Numbered from the stretch's first letter, positions 1 through 8,679 are shown. The stretch: DNA of 14,493 nucleotides from Prevotellaceae bacterium UBA3849 (GCA_002392645.1 DGHL01000031.1:1-14493), one strand, 5' to 3'. Program-made: numbers and translations. Notes: generated by a model from the sequence alone, not told the origin.

Positions 1-878
1 GTATCTTTCGGCAGACAGTAGCCGCCGTAGCCGAATGAAGGGTTGTTGTAGTGTGTGCCGATGCGAGGGTCAAGTCCTACACCGTTTATTATGGCCTGGG
101 TGTCAAGTCCCTTTACTTCTGCATAGGTATCAAGTTCGTTGAAATATGATACGCGCAATGCGAGGTATGTATTAGCAAACAGTTTCACTGCCTCTGCTTC
201 CTTCATGCCCATGAACAGGGTGGGGATGTCCTTCTTCTCTGCACCTTCCTGCAACAGCGCTGCAAAGGTGTGGGCAGCATCCTCAAGATGGTTGCCGGCT
301 ATAGTCTTGATGGCAATGTTCTCTTCTGAGAACTCTTTGTCGTTTATGAGCTTAGGATAGCCTACTATGATGCGTGACGGATACAGATTGTCATACAGAG
401 CCTTGCTTTCGCGTAGGAACTCAGGTGAGAACAGCAGGCGAAGCTTGAATGACTCATCGTACCCCTCAGCCTTGAATTTCTGTGCATATTTAACATATAG
501 AGAGCGTGTGTAGCCTACAGGTATGGTACTCTTGATTACCATAGTAGCCTTACTTCCCGAACTCAGCACGAGGTCTATGACGTCTTCTATATGATGCGTG
601 TCAAAATAGTTTGTCACGGGGTCATAGTTCGTAGGTGCGGCAATGATGACGAAATCAGCATCCTTATATGCCGCAGCTCCGTCGAGAGTTGCGGTCAGGT
701 TGAGATCTTTCTCGGCGAAGAATTTCTCTATATATTCATCCTGTATAGGAGATATACGCTTATTTATCTTTTCTACCTTTTCAGGTATAACGTCAACAGC
801 CATTACCTCGTGGTGTTGAGATAGGAGCGTGGCCATACTCAGACCTACGTATCCTGTTCCTGCTACTGCTATCTTCAT
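1..878 (-). CDS. ugd: UDP-glucose 6-dehydrogenase (3' part missing, runs off the window start)
   Basis: Oxidises UDP-glucose to UDP-glucuronate with two NAD+, giving an activated sugar for capsule or exopolysaccharide. The gene is read from ATG at 878 down to base 1, about 292 codons. The N-terminus MKIAVAGTGYVGL is the Rossmann dinucleotide-binding loop (GxGYVG). Further on come the family motifs VIKSTIPVGYT, FSPEFLRESKALYDNLYPSR and FANTYLALRVSYFNELD. Near the edge lies GYGGYCLPKD, whose Cys (codon 288) matches the catalytic cysteine. The motifs are closest to the E. coli type of Ugd (GYGGYCLPKDT) rather than the GGSCFPKD type. The C-terminal UDP-binding domain lies outside the window. The start is 26 nt after the SLBB gene stop, with no promoter seen between, so the two are probably co-transcribed. 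A GDP-mannose or UDP-ManNAc dehydrogenase is less likely from the motifs. Confidence 0.93.
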   Translation of the reverse strand, partial: MKIAVAGTGYVGLSMATLLSQHHEVMAVDVIPEKVEKINKRISPIQDEYIEKFFAEKDLNLTATLDGAAAYKDADFVIIAAPTNYDPVTNYFDTHHIEDVIDLVLSSGSKATMVIKSTIPVGYTRSLYVKYAQKFKAEGYDESFKLRLLFSPEFLRESKALYDNLYPSRIIVGYPKLINDKEFSEENIAIKTIAGNHLEDAAHTFAALLQEGAEKKDIPTLFMGMKEAEAVKLFANTYLALRVSYFNELDTYAEVKGLDTQAIINGVGLDPRIGTHYNNPSFGYGGYCLPKD

Positions 879-904
879 AGTTTTGAGTTAGGTGTTATGA
901 ATCG

Positions 905-3472
905 TTATTTTATTAGGTTTGCTATTGTCGCTATCATAGTTGCAATGGAAGCCGTTGACGTACCTATTGCAAGATACTGCGTCAGCTTCGTGGCGTCGCG
1001 CTGAGGTTTTGTAGGTACTATGATCTCACATCCAGGTGTAGGCTTTTCGCCTTTTCCCATCTGGTTGACGGTACCGTTCATGTGAACTATGTATGTGTGG
1101 CTCTTCTTCGCATTGCTACCAAAGCCGCCAGCTTGATTTACGTAATATTTTGCGTTTTCACCTTTCTTATATAATACGGTGTTAGGGTAAAGTACGTCAC
1201 CACTGATTTTCACTGTATTGATATATTGCGGCACAATGATACGGTCGCCGTCGCGCAGTATCATGTCGTAGTCGCTGTTTGGATTCTCCAGGGCTTTGTC
1301 AAGCTGTATGCCGACATAATATCTGTCGCCGAAGTCGAGTTTCGCCACGTCGATAGAGTCGCCTTCTCCTCCCTGCATCTTTGTCATCTTCAAAACCTCA
1401 TTCATTCTAAGACGTTCTTCGTCGGTTATCTGACGCTCCAGGCGTGCACCTTTTATGTATGCCTGCGAATTAGGTCCACCCGCAAATTTTATTACGTCAG
1501 AGAGTCTTGTCTGTCTCTTGCTCAGTGCATACGAACCAGGGAATGCGACTTCACCTTCCACGATGACGTTCTGCTGGGTTTCATAACCTGGGCTGCGGCG
1601 TACGTACACCTCATCGAATGGTTCCAATACGAATCCCTGTTCTCCATCAATCACAAAGCCTTCCTTCAGTGCGAAACTGAATGTCTTGGCAATGACGCTG
1701 TCAGTGGTCAATGCCTTAGAATCAAGAATGCGGCGTGATACGTCAACCTTAACCGTTGAGGCTGTTTCTTTCAGTCCGCCGGCCTGCAGTATGAAGTCTT
1801 CGAGCGTTTCGTTGTCTGCATAGTTATATACACCAGGATACATTACCTCGCCATGTATGGTCAGCGTGCGGTCGTTTTGCATCTCAGCCTTTGTAGGTAT
1901 GAACAATACATCTTCGTTCTGTAAAGGTATGTCAGGTGTCGTTCCTGCCAATATGCCTTTCACGTCAACGCTGATTACTTTCAGGGTGCGGTCCTCTTTC
2001 ATACGGTGCATTACTGCACGGTTTGTGAAAGCATCTTCGGTTACACCCTCGCAGTTCTTCAGTAATGATCCAACAGTCGTTATGTCGCCACCGAGCTGAT
2101 ACATACCGGGACGGAACACTGCACCTTTCACTTCAACCATGTTCTCATAGCGAGTGAGTATCTTTTCTGCACTGACGACGTCTCCGTCTGCAATCTTGAA
2201 GGAACTCATGTCAAACTCACCGACGTTAAATACAGAGAGCTTGTTGCCGTTCTTACGTGAAACGCGTATAGACTTTGTATATGCTTCGCTGGTAAAGCCG
2301 CCGGCATATTTCAACAGAGAACTTACGCTTTCTGTCTTTTTCATTTCATAGTACATCGGACGTTTTACGTTGCCGGTAATCTCAACCATGCAGTCGTATG
2401 GACTTACTACTATGACATCGTTATCGGAAAGTCGTATGTTTCCCGTGAGTTTGCCGTTCAGTATATAGTCATATACGTCAACGGTTGTAACGAGTCGTCC
2501 GCTACGGAACACCTTGATGTTACGCAGTGTACCGATTTCGCTTACACCACCAGCCATGTATAGTGCGTGGAATACGCTTGCAAAAGCCGACAAGGTATAG
2601 GTGCCTGGAGTGTTCACCTCACCCATTACGTTCACTGTTATGGTGCGAGTCTGTCCCAGTCCCATCTTTATGCTACTGCTGCTGTATCGGCTGCCGAGCG
2701 TAGAGCGCAGTCGGGCTTGTGCCTGACTTACGGTAAGTCCGCTGAGGTTCACCGGACCATATCCACTGATTGTGATGTCGCCGTCAGGACTTATAGTGTA
2801 AACGTTAGAAGCCTGTGATGCACCGTATATGTCAACTTTTACGTTATCGCCAGGACCAAGCACATAGTTCTGTGGTGTGGCAATGTTCATAGCAGGCTCG
2901 AACGTCAGTTCGTTCTTGTTGAATATATCACGTCCGAAAACACGCTTGCCGTTAAACAGTTTCTCATCCATTGCTGTTGATGGCATGCTTTCCTCCTCGT
3001 CTTGAGAATACAGGAAGTCAATATCCTCGCTTGTAATGCCGTCTATACGGTTAGTGTAGTGCGCATTTTCTATCTTGTCTTTGTCTCGTTTTTGGTTAGT
3101 TGGCTTTTTTGTGGAAGAAGCAGACTCAGCATTCTCATCAGAAGCATAGCGCTTGACATTGCTGGTCGTGTTTTTCCTCTTGGTCTCTGTGTTCTTACGC
3201 ATTATATTGTCAGCATTACTGACAGCAGCGTCTGCCATGTCGCTTGCGTTGCGTTCCTTCAGATCCTTCTCGTATTTCTTGCGTATACGTCGTATCTGGC
3301 TTATATCCACGCCTTTCTGCATAAGTTTTGTCAGAATTTGTGCTTGTGATGTGCCGGAGGCGTGTTCTTTTACTATAAACTGCAGCACTTGGTCGTCTGA
3401 CATAGAAGACTGAGCCATGGCATTAGCCATGAATATAGTAAGGAACATCGATACGAGAAATATTTTTTTCAT
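905..3472 (-). CDS. Multi-SLBB polysaccharide export protein (Wza-like, Bacteroidetes type)
   Basis: An 855-aa envelope protein expected to act in export of capsule or exopolysaccharide. Residues 1-20 form a signal peptide that ends AMA|QS. No lipobox cysteine is present, unlike classical Wza lipoproteins. Residues 24-75 are a charged helical region, and 76-190 are low-complexity, rich in K, N, S and D. Residues 200-270 match the polysaccharide export domain (YVLGPGDNVKVDIYG, then ISPDGDITI). About six SLBB-like beta-grasp repeats follow, each opening with a G-x-V-x-x-P-G type turn: about 276-357, 360-435, 444-528, 535-625, 633-747 and 752-825. A hydrophobic stretch at 833-853 could be a C-terminal membrane helix. 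The protein is more than twice the length of E. coli Wza, as is common for Bacteroidetes homologues. It sits directly upstream of ugd, which supports a surface-polysaccharide role. The polymer cannot be told from the sequence. Confidence 0.9.
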   Translation of the reverse strand: MKKIFLVSMFLTIFMANAMAQSSMSDDQVLQFIVKEHASGTSQAQILTKLMQKGVDISQIRRIRKKYEKDLKERNASDMADAAVSNADNIMRKNTETKRKNTTSNVKRYASDENAESASSTKKPTNQKRDKDKIENAHYTNRIDGITSEDIDFLYSQDEEESMPSTAMDEKLFNGKRVFGRDIFNKNELTFEPAMNIATPQNYVLGPGDNVKVDIYGASQASNVYTISPDGDITISGYGPVNLSGLTVSQAQARLRSTLGSRYSSSSIKMGLGQTRTITVNVMGEVNTPGTYTLSAFASVFHALYMAGGVSEIGTLRNIKVFRSGRLVTTVDVYDYILNGKLTGNIRLSDNDVIVVSPYDCMVEITGNVKRPMYYEMKKTESVSSLLKYAGGFTSEAYTKSIRVSRKNGNKLSVFNVGEFDMSSFKIADGDVVSAEKILTRYENMVEVKGAVFRPGMYQLGGDITTVGSLLKNCEGVTEDAFTNRAVMHRMKEDRTLKVISVDVKGILAGTTPDIPLQNEDVLFIPTKAEMQNDRTLTIHGEVMYPGVYNYADNETLEDFILQAGGLKETASTVKVDVSRRILDSKALTTDSVIAKTFSFALKEGFVIDGEQGFVLEPFDEVYVRRSPGYETQQNVIVEGEVAFPGSYALSKRQTRLSDVIKFAGGPNSQAYIKGARLERQITDEERLRMNEVLKMTKMQGGEGDSIDVAKLDFGDRYYVGIQLDKALENPNSDYDMILRDGDRIIVPQYINTVKISGDVLYPNTVLYKKGENAKYYVNQAGGFGSNAKKSHTYIVHMNGTVNQMGKGEKPTPGCEIIVPTKPQRDATKLTQYLAIGTSTASIATMIATIANLIK

Positions 3473-3521
3473 ATTTTTTTCTGTTGTGTTATGAATTCTT
3501 TAACCTTTAACTTTATAATAA

Positions 3522-3551
3522 ACGCACGTATGCGTAATATTATTGCATAAT
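3522..3551. promoter_or_regulatory. Two short inverted repeats upstream of the SLBB gene
   Basis: The 92-bp gap between the permease stop and the SLBB start holds ACGCA-CGTA-TGCGT (3522-3535) and ATTAT-TGC-ATAAT (3539-3551). Each has perfect 5-bp arms. They could be an operator for a separate promoter of the polysaccharide genes. No clear TAnnTTTG box was found next to them. Arms this short can arise by chance. Confidence 0.25.
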
Positions 3552-3564
3552 ACCCTTTACTTAA

Positions 3565-4719
3565 TTATTGCGGAGTCCTTAATTTCGTTACTATTAAGGC
3601 TATACATCCATATATAAGTGTCAATATCCATAGCATGTGATATTCAGGCGTCACGTCGCCCAACAGTGCTCCCATGCTGCTCATTCTCACAAAGCCTCTT
3701 ATGCCGAATGTGCTGGGAAACATGTATGCCACGCCCTGCCACCATCCTGGTATGCTGCTCTGCGGCCAGCTTATGCCTGAAAGGAACAACAGTGGCAGTG
3801 AGGTATATACCACCACGAGCATTACGCTCTCTCTGTACGTTACGAGTGAACTTGTTGTTACAGAAAAGAATACGCATGACAACAGGTATGGCGTAAAGAA
3901 CAGTAGCAAGTCCCATCCATGTACCAGTTGAACGAACCCGAATATCCGTGGCACTATGAGTGTTATCCATGCGAGCATCACGCTGAACACCATGAGGTAT
4001 GCCACAGACTGTCCAGAGAGGCTTACTGCAGCCTCGCCCCAGCTTCTCCATCCCCTAAGTGAGGTAGGGTAGGGATTCCTGCGTCGCTCCTCGTTTCTTG
4101 TGCCTGCTATCATGCCCACGCCCAGCAGCATGGCCTGTTGTATGATGAGTACCAATACGGCAGGCAGAATGAAATTACCATAGCCTCCGGTGACATTGAA
4201 CAATGGAACCTCGTCAAATTCCAATGGTTTTGTTGCTATTTCATCTTCGCGTTTCGTGTGGTTGCCCAACAGTTGCTTCTGCAGGTCTGCGCCCATCTCT
4301 GACGATACCGCCGTGGCACTCTGCATTATAGCCTTGTATGTCAGCATGTAGCTCATGTCGCAGTATATGCTTACGTGCGATTGCTCGAGGCGTCCCGTGT
4401 TGGTGTCAAAGTCCTTGGGGAAGTATAGTATGCCGTATGCTTCGCCGTGACCAATCATGTCTTGGGCTTCAGCTATTGATTGGGCTTCGAGTGTCACGCT
4501 GACATCTGGCGACGCGTCAAACTTTCGTGTAAACTCGCGGCTCATTGCCGAATGTGAGTCGTCAACGAGCACTACCGGCACATCACGCACCACCTCGTTA
4601 TTGTATATCCATGAGTATATTAACGGATATGCCAAAGGAAGCACTATGAAAAACAGTAGTACTCCCTCATCCTTGAAGATAGCCTTCAGTTCGTCTATTA
4701 TGTAGTCAAAGAAACTCAT
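3565..4719 (-). CDS. ABC-2 type transporter permease (second of a pair)
   Basis: A 384-aa inner-membrane permease of the ABC-2 (ABC2_membrane_3, YhhJ/YbhR-like) type. One membrane helix lies near residues 21-39, followed by a soluble extracytoplasmic domain to about 180. A cluster of helices follows at about 183-207, 238-262, 271-293, 298-319 and 362-381. The stretch around 313-350 (LSGISWP, PGWW, YMFPSTFGIRGF) matches the conserved C-terminal region of these permeases. Its ATG overlaps the TGA stop of the preceding permease gene by 4 nt, so translation is probably coupled and the two likely form a heterodimer. No ATP-binding subunit is encoded in the window. Together with the HlyD-like and TolC-like proteins it should export a compound across the envelope; the substrate is unknown. 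Confidence 0.9.
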   Translation of the reverse strand: MSFFDYIIDELKAIFKDEGVLLFFIVLPLAYPLIYSWIYNNEVVRDVPVVLVDDSHSAMSREFTRKFDASPDVSVTLEAQSIAEAQDMIGHGEAYGILYFPKDFDTNTGRLEQSHVSIYCDMSYMLTYKAIMQSATAVSSEMGADLQKQLLGNHTKREDEIATKPLEFDEVPLFNVTGGYGNFILPAVLVLIIQQAMLLGVGMIAGTRNEERRRNPYPTSLRGWRSWGEAAVSLSGQSVAYLMVFSVMLAWITLIVPRIFGFVQLVHGWDLLLFFTPYLLSCVFFSVTTSSLVTYRESVMLVVVYTSLPLLFLSGISWPQSSIPGWWQGVAYMFPSTFGIRGFVRMSSMGALLGDVTPEYHMLWILTLIYGCIALIVTKLRTPQ

Positions 4720-5867
4720 GGCACGTATCCAAACTCTTTAAATGATTTCTTTATTCTGTGTATAACCAGCAGAGGCAGCAATCCGAAACATATCATTGCT
4801 ATCACGTTAGGCATTACGTCGCTCAGCGGATAGTCGTTGAAGACGCATAGCTGGTATATTTTGTAGTAGTGGCGCATGGGGAACAACCATGACAATGCCT
4901 GCAATGGGGCGTCCATCGCAAATACTGGGAAGGCGCTTCCGACCATAGAGAAACTAAGTACTCCCCACAGTGAGCAGATACTCATTGACAGTCTCAGTGA
5001 TGGTATCAGTCCGAATATAAATACTGCAAAGCCCTGCGATGCTATGATGCTAAGGAAGCCGAGCAACAGCAACATTCCTTTACCGCCGGGGGCAGGGAAA
5101 TGTAGTACGCCGAACATATACGTCATGCAGCCATACATCACCATGAGGAATAGCACTGTATGAGGTAGCAACTTCGTTATCATCGCCTTGAACATATTGC
5201 CGTCTGCCAAAGCCAGCCACTCCTGCTGCATGTCAAACTTTATCTCCGTGCCGAGTGAGTATGCCGTCATCATGAATACTAACAGCAACAGACAGGCAGG
5301 TATCAACATGGCGCTAAGGAATATGTTATAGCTTACCCATGGATTGCCCACGGTATGTATGTCGAGTGCTATAGGTTGCAGGAAGCTCTTTGTCTGTTGC
5401 GGTGTGAATCCCTTGGCCTGCATGGTAGCTTGGCCCAATCCTGCCGATGCCAGTACGCACATGGTCTTCATCTCTTTGTATAGCAGAGCACCGGCAGTCA
5501 GTGATGTGTTGGTATAGTAAATCGACATCCTTGGCTGTCGCATGGACACCATGTCGCTTGTCATTCCGTCAGGAAACAGCACGAAACCATATATCTTGTT
5601 TTGCTGTATGGCTTTTCGTGCCTCGTCAACGCTGGGGTAGTGTGCCACCACCTTCGACGACTGGAAAGCGTCAACCATTCTCGTAAGCTTGCGTGTGGTT
5701 GACGTATTGTCAAGGTCCACTACGCCCATAGGTATCTCTACGGGCAAGCCTTCGTTCATCATCGATGTAAAGAACACCGTGATGACCCAGGGAAGCACCA
5801 CCATACATATTATATATATTGGATGGCGCGCTATAATGGCTATTTCTCGTTTTATTAGTCTGAACAC
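4716..5867 (-). CDS. ABC-2 type transporter permease (first of a pair)
   Basis: A 383-aa paralogue of the next permease with the same plan: a helix at about 18-37, an extracytoplasmic domain to about 175 (VGVVDLD-like opening, here MGVVDLDNTSTTRKL), then helices at about 179-203, 232-252, 264-286, 293-313 and 353-370. The segment FPVFAMDAPLQALSWLFPMRHYY matches, in more diverged form, the conserved segment around residues 313-350 of its partner. The start is GTG at 5867. The frame is open upstream only to a stop at 5889-5891 and has no ATG there. The next in-frame ATG is at codon 22, inside the first helix, so GTG is the best choice. Gene order (fusion protein, then permease, permease) resembles the E. 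coli YhiI/YhhJ and YbhGSR systems, but those have an ATPase gene or domain and none is seen here. Confidence 0.88.
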   Translation of the reverse strand: MFRLIKREIAIIARHPIYIICMVVLPWVITVFFTSMMNEGLPVEIPMGVVDLDNTSTTRKLTRMVDAFQSSKVVAHYPSVDEARKAIQQNKIYGFVLFPDGMTSDMVSMRQPRMSIYYTNTSLTAGALLYKEMKTMCVLASAGLGQATMQAKGFTPQQTKSFLQPIALDIHTVGNPWVSYNIFLSAMLIPACLLLLVFMMTAYSLGTEIKFDMQQEWLALADGNMFKAMITKLLPHTVLFLMVMYGCMTYMFGVLHFPAPGGKGMLLLLGFLSIIASQGFAVFIFGLIPSLRLSMSICSLWGVLSFSMVGSAFPVFAMDAPLQALSWLFPMRHYYKIYQLCVFNDYPLSDVMPNVIAMICFGLLPLLVIHRIKKSFKEFGYVP

Positions 5868-5952
5868 ACTATTCGGCTTTCGCTTTTTTCAAAGGTTGAG
5901 TTAAGTGATGATAAAAACACTTGGGACGATTTACGATGCGTATTTATTTGGT

Positions 5953-6942
5953 TTATTTCTTCTTGATGATAACTGACATTCCTGGTCGTAGGCCCTCAAA
6001 CTTCTTTGTAGGTTTGGCCTTTACCTCAAAAGTCTTCAGGTCATACTGGCCGTTCGACTTCGTAGCCTTCCATGTGGCATAGCTGCCTTGGTCCTTTATG
6101 GAGGTAACCTTCATTTCTATCTCCTTGTTGAAGGCAGGTACGAAAGCCTTGAACGTATCGCCGATCTTCAGTCCGTTGAGCTGGTCCTCGCGCATATTGA
6201 AAGCACCCCATACCTCATTCATCAGACTGATGGTCATTATCGGACTGCCACTGCCTATCAGCTCACCCACCTTAGGATAGATGGTAGAAACCTCACCCTC
6301 CATCTGGGCGGTCTGTACGGTCTCCCTGATATATGACGATACCTCTTCTACGGCGCCTCTTGCACGGTTTACCTGTGCGGCAGCAGCCATCTTCTCTTCG
6401 GTTCGTGCACCGTTTACGGCCATGTCATACTGACTCTTGGCAGCCTTCTCCTGGGCCTCGAAAGCCTTGTAGTTGGCGTATGCCTCGTCGCGCTTCTGTT
6501 CGCTCAGCACACCTTCATCAAACAAACGCTGCACGCGCTCATACGACTTCTTGCTTATCTCCAGTCCGGCCTTGGCTTGCTGCCATATCTCGTAGGCACC
6601 CTGTATCTGCTCCTTTCTTGCGCCAGCCTTAGCCATGTTGCTCATGGCGGCAGCAGCATTCTCGGCACTCTCAGCCTGCATAGCCTTTGCCTCCACCTCG
6701 GGGGCGTCAAGTATAGCGAGGGTGTCGCCTACGTGTACGTAGTCGCCTTCCTTGACTCTCAGTTCAAGTATGCGTGATGGCACCTTGCTTGATACACGGT
6801 ACTCCTCTACGTCGATCTGGCCTTGGATGATTTCCTCTTCCGAACCGATGGTGAAATAACCTATGGCACCGATTATCAGGACTACGAGGGCAAACAAGCC
6901 CACTGCTATCATTACACTTCTATGTTGCGCTTTTTCGTTCAT
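5953..6942 (-). CDS. HlyD/EmrA-type membrane fusion (periplasmic adaptor) protein
   Basis: A 329-aa adaptor that should bridge the inner-membrane permeases and the TolC-like channel. It has an N-terminal membrane anchor at about 10-32 and no lipobox. The first half of a lipoyl-like domain is at 41-80 (VSSKVPSRILELRVKEGDYV, then GDTLAILD). A long alpha-hairpin or coiled coil at about 85-205 is rich in Ala, Glu, Lys and Gln. The second lipoyl half follows at 210-240 (GEVSTIYPKVGELIGSGSPI), and beta-barrel and membrane-proximal parts run to the end (EGLRPGMSVIIKKK). Family members are usually 320-400 aa, so it is complete. It lies 132 bp downstream of the tolC-like gene stop and 85 bp upstream of the first permease. 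The ATG at 6942 fits a short cytoplasmic tail before the membrane anchor. Confidence 0.93.
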   Translation of the reverse strand: MNEKAQHRSVMIAVGLFALVVLIIGAIGYFTIGSEEEIIQGQIDVEEYRVSSKVPSRILELRVKEGDYVHVGDTLAILDAPEVEAKAMQAESAENAAAAMSNMAKAGARKEQIQGAYEIWQQAKAGLEISKKSYERVQRLFDEGVLSEQKRDEAYANYKAFEAQEKAAKSQYDMAVNGARTEEKMAAAAQVNRARGAVEEVSSYIRETVQTAQMEGEVSTIYPKVGELIGSGSPIMTISLMNEVWGAFNMREDQLNGLKIGDTFKAFVPAFNKEIEMKVTSIKDQGSYATWKATKSNGQYDLKTFEVKAKPTKKFEGLRPGMSVIIKKK

Positions 6943-6974
6943 CGTAATAAATTAAGTTATGAGACCCACCCCGA

Positions 6975-6993
6975 CCCTCCCTGTGAGGGAGGG
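6975..6993. repeat. GC-rich perfect palindrome between the TolC-like and HlyD-like genes
   Basis: CCCTCCCT-GTG-AGGGAGGG has perfect 8-bp arms and a 3-nt loop, preceded by GACCCACCCCGA. It is a sharp GC-rich island in an AT-rich gap. The look is that of a dispersed intergenic palindrome as seen in Bacteroidales genomes. As RNA it would form a strong hairpin inside the operon transcript, possibly lowering expression of the genes downstream of tolC. There is no T-tract, so it is not a standard terminator. Confidence 0.6.
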
Positions 6994-7006
6994 AGATTGG
7001 GCGACG

Positions 7007-7055
7007 AATTATTAATTATGCATTATTAATTATTCATTATGAATTATGAATTTTT
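7007..7055. repeat. AT-rich iterated AATTATGAATT-type repeat
   Basis: A 49-bp stretch made almost only of A and T, built from variants of ATTAATTATG, ATTATTAATT and GAATTATGAATT. It follows the tolC-like stop in the direction of transcription and precedes the GC-rich palindrome. A related AT-rich inverted repeat overlaps the start of the biotin carrier gene (12380-12410), which suggests a dispersed repeat family. No function is visible. Confidence 0.5.
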
Positions 7056-7074
7056 GCGAGGCATCGCCTTGTCA

Positions 7075-8652
7075 CTACATTTCTCCGAGTGCTTTCTTCA
7101 GGGCAACCTCGCTCATCTTAACGTCAATTTCCGCGTCAATCTTCTGCGTCTGCGCCTGCAGCCATGCTGTTTGTGCCTCCATTACCTCTGTGGCCTGCAT
7201 CACGCCTTCCTTGAAACCGAGATTTGCACATCTGAGGTTCTCCTCCGCACGACTGATGTTCTTTCTTGCCGTCGCAAGGTTCTTGTTTGCCTCACGTACC
7301 TTGAAGTTACACTGGCTTACCTGCAGTTCCATCATCTCCTGCGCCTCGTCGTAAGTCATTTGCGCGATGTTGGCGGCGCACTTCGCAGCACGAATCTTAT
7401 ACATCGCCTCTCCCCAGTCGAGCACCGGCACCTTTACCATTACGCCGACGTTGAGTGCGCCCTTGAACTTACGTTCAAAACCGTTATAGACGCTTGGGTT
7501 GGTGAAGACCACTCCACCCAGCAGTGCCACCTGCGGCATGTATGCGGCGCGTGCTATCTTCGTTTCTTGCTTCTTTATTTCCACGGCATCCGACAGCATC
7601 TGCAACTCCGGACGCTGATCCTTCAGTTTCTCAGCAATCTCCTCAGGGGAATGGTTGCTCTCTGGCAGCAGTTCGGCGTCGATCTCCTTGTCGCCTTCAT
7701 CCTCCAGTGTGATGTCAGAGTTGAGGTTTATGCCGCACAACTGGCACAGGTACATGCGCGCCAGAGCCAAACCGTTGTCCACCTTGGCCTTCGTCATGTC
7801 GGCTTCGTTTACTGCCACGTCCACCTTCAGACCGTCAGCCCTTGTCGCTACGCCGTTCTCTATCATCTTGTGAACGTCGTCGTTCAGCTTCTGCACCAGT
7901 TCCAGGTATCCCTCAGCCAACTTCTGCTTATGGCGCAGTGACACCACTGTCCAGTATGCATTGTCGATATTATAGAGCACGTCGTGCTGCTTGGCATCGA
8001 TGCCTGCCTCTGCAATCTTCTCTGCAATGTCAGCCATGCGGTTGCCTGCCGTTATGGCACCGCCCATATATATAGGCTGCGCCAGCATAGCCGAGGCCGT
8101 GTATATGTGGTGTGTGTTGGTATGAAACATCTCCACTATCTTCTCGCCCATGGCATTGGCGGTCTCCGCCAGTGGCTGTGCCAGGCTTCTTCCTGCCGTG
8201 CCGATGATGCCAGACAGTTCCTGTGCCATGCCGCTGAACTTCATTGCCTCTTCTGGAGTCAGTAGGCCGTTGGCTACCATGTTTGTGAATTTCTGTGTCA
8301 TGGCTTCGCCCAGTTCGCCTCTGAAGTTCTGCATCTTTCCGGCGATGGTCTGCATACCGATTGTGCCGATGTTACTGAACATAGCCTTTTGTTCGTCGCT
8401 GAGCAGTGATATCTCTCTTGAAGAGTACATGTATCCGCCTGCAAGGGTGATGTGCGGCAGGTATTTCGTGCGTGCCATCTTACGTGTATTCGTGGCGACC
8501 TCCTTCTTCACCCTTGCTATGCTCAACTGCTTGTTTGAACGCAGTGCAAGGGCACGACAAGAATCCAGCGACAGCGTTTGTGCCGCCACTTCTCCGGTCA
8601 TGCCACCTCCTATGCATCCAAGCAAGATAATAGATGTTATGGTTTTTCGCAT
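7075..8652 (-). CDS. TolC-like outer membrane efflux protein
   Basis: A 525-aa outer-membrane channel subunit for the export system encoded downstream. The N-terminus is a signal peptide, probably cut after EVAA (residue 24), and the mature part starts QTLSLDSCRALAL, the usual opening of the family. The two internal repeats are visible. The first contains NGVATRADGLKVDVAVNEA (about 267-285) and the second EGVMQATEVMEAQTAWLQAQ (about 482-501), both the G-V-x-T-x-x-x-x-x-x-x-A signature. Residues about 84-178 are an extra alanine- and methionine-rich helical segment between the first beta strand region and the first long helix, which makes the protein longer than the usual 430-490 aa. LLGC at 10-13 resembles a lipobox, but the hydrophobic core before it is very short. 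It is the first gene of the minus-strand operon, with a TAACTTTG promoter box 28 bp upstream. Confidence 0.92.
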   Translation of the reverse strand: MRKTITSIILLGCIGGGMTGEVAAQTLSLDSCRALALRSNKQLSIARVKKEVATNTRKMARTKYLPHITLAGGYMYSSREISLLSDEQKAMFSNIGTIGMQTIAGKMQNFRGELGEAMTQKFTNMVANGLLTPEEAMKFSGMAQELSGIIGTAGRSLAQPLAETANAMGEKIVEMFHTNTHHIYTASAMLAQPIYMGGAITAGNRMADIAEKIAEAGIDAKQHDVLYNIDNAYWTVVSLRHKQKLAEGYLELVQKLNDDVHKMIENGVATRADGLKVDVAVNEADMTKAKVDNGLALARMYLCQLCGINLNSDITLEDEGDKEIDAELLPESNHSPEEIAEKLKDQRPELQMLSDAVEIKKQETKIARAAYMPQVALLGGVVFTNPSVYNGFERKFKGALNVGVMVKVPVLDWGEAMYKIRAAKCAANIAQMTYDEAQEMMELQVSQCNFKVREANKNLATARKNISRAEENLRCANLGFKEGVMQATEVMEAQTAWLQAQTQKIDAEIDVKMSEVALKKALGEM

Positions 8653-8679
8653 TGTGTTTTTATTGAGCTTTTATAAATG

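Noticed and set aside
591..824. Plus-strand open frame of 77 codons opposite ugd
   Set aside because: Antisense to a clear UDP-glucose dehydrogenase reading frame; no independent support.
7039..7941. A 300-codon plus-strand open frame opposite the TolC-like gene
   Set aside because: It lies fully antisense to a clear TolC family gene, has a Leu/His/Cys-rich composition typical of a shadow frame, and shows no recognisable domain.
8580..8652. TolC-like protein as a lipoprotein (LLGC near the N-terminus)
   Set aside because: The hydrophobic core before the Cys is very short, and the family's usual mature start QTLSLDSC follows a good signal peptidase I site (VAA|Q).
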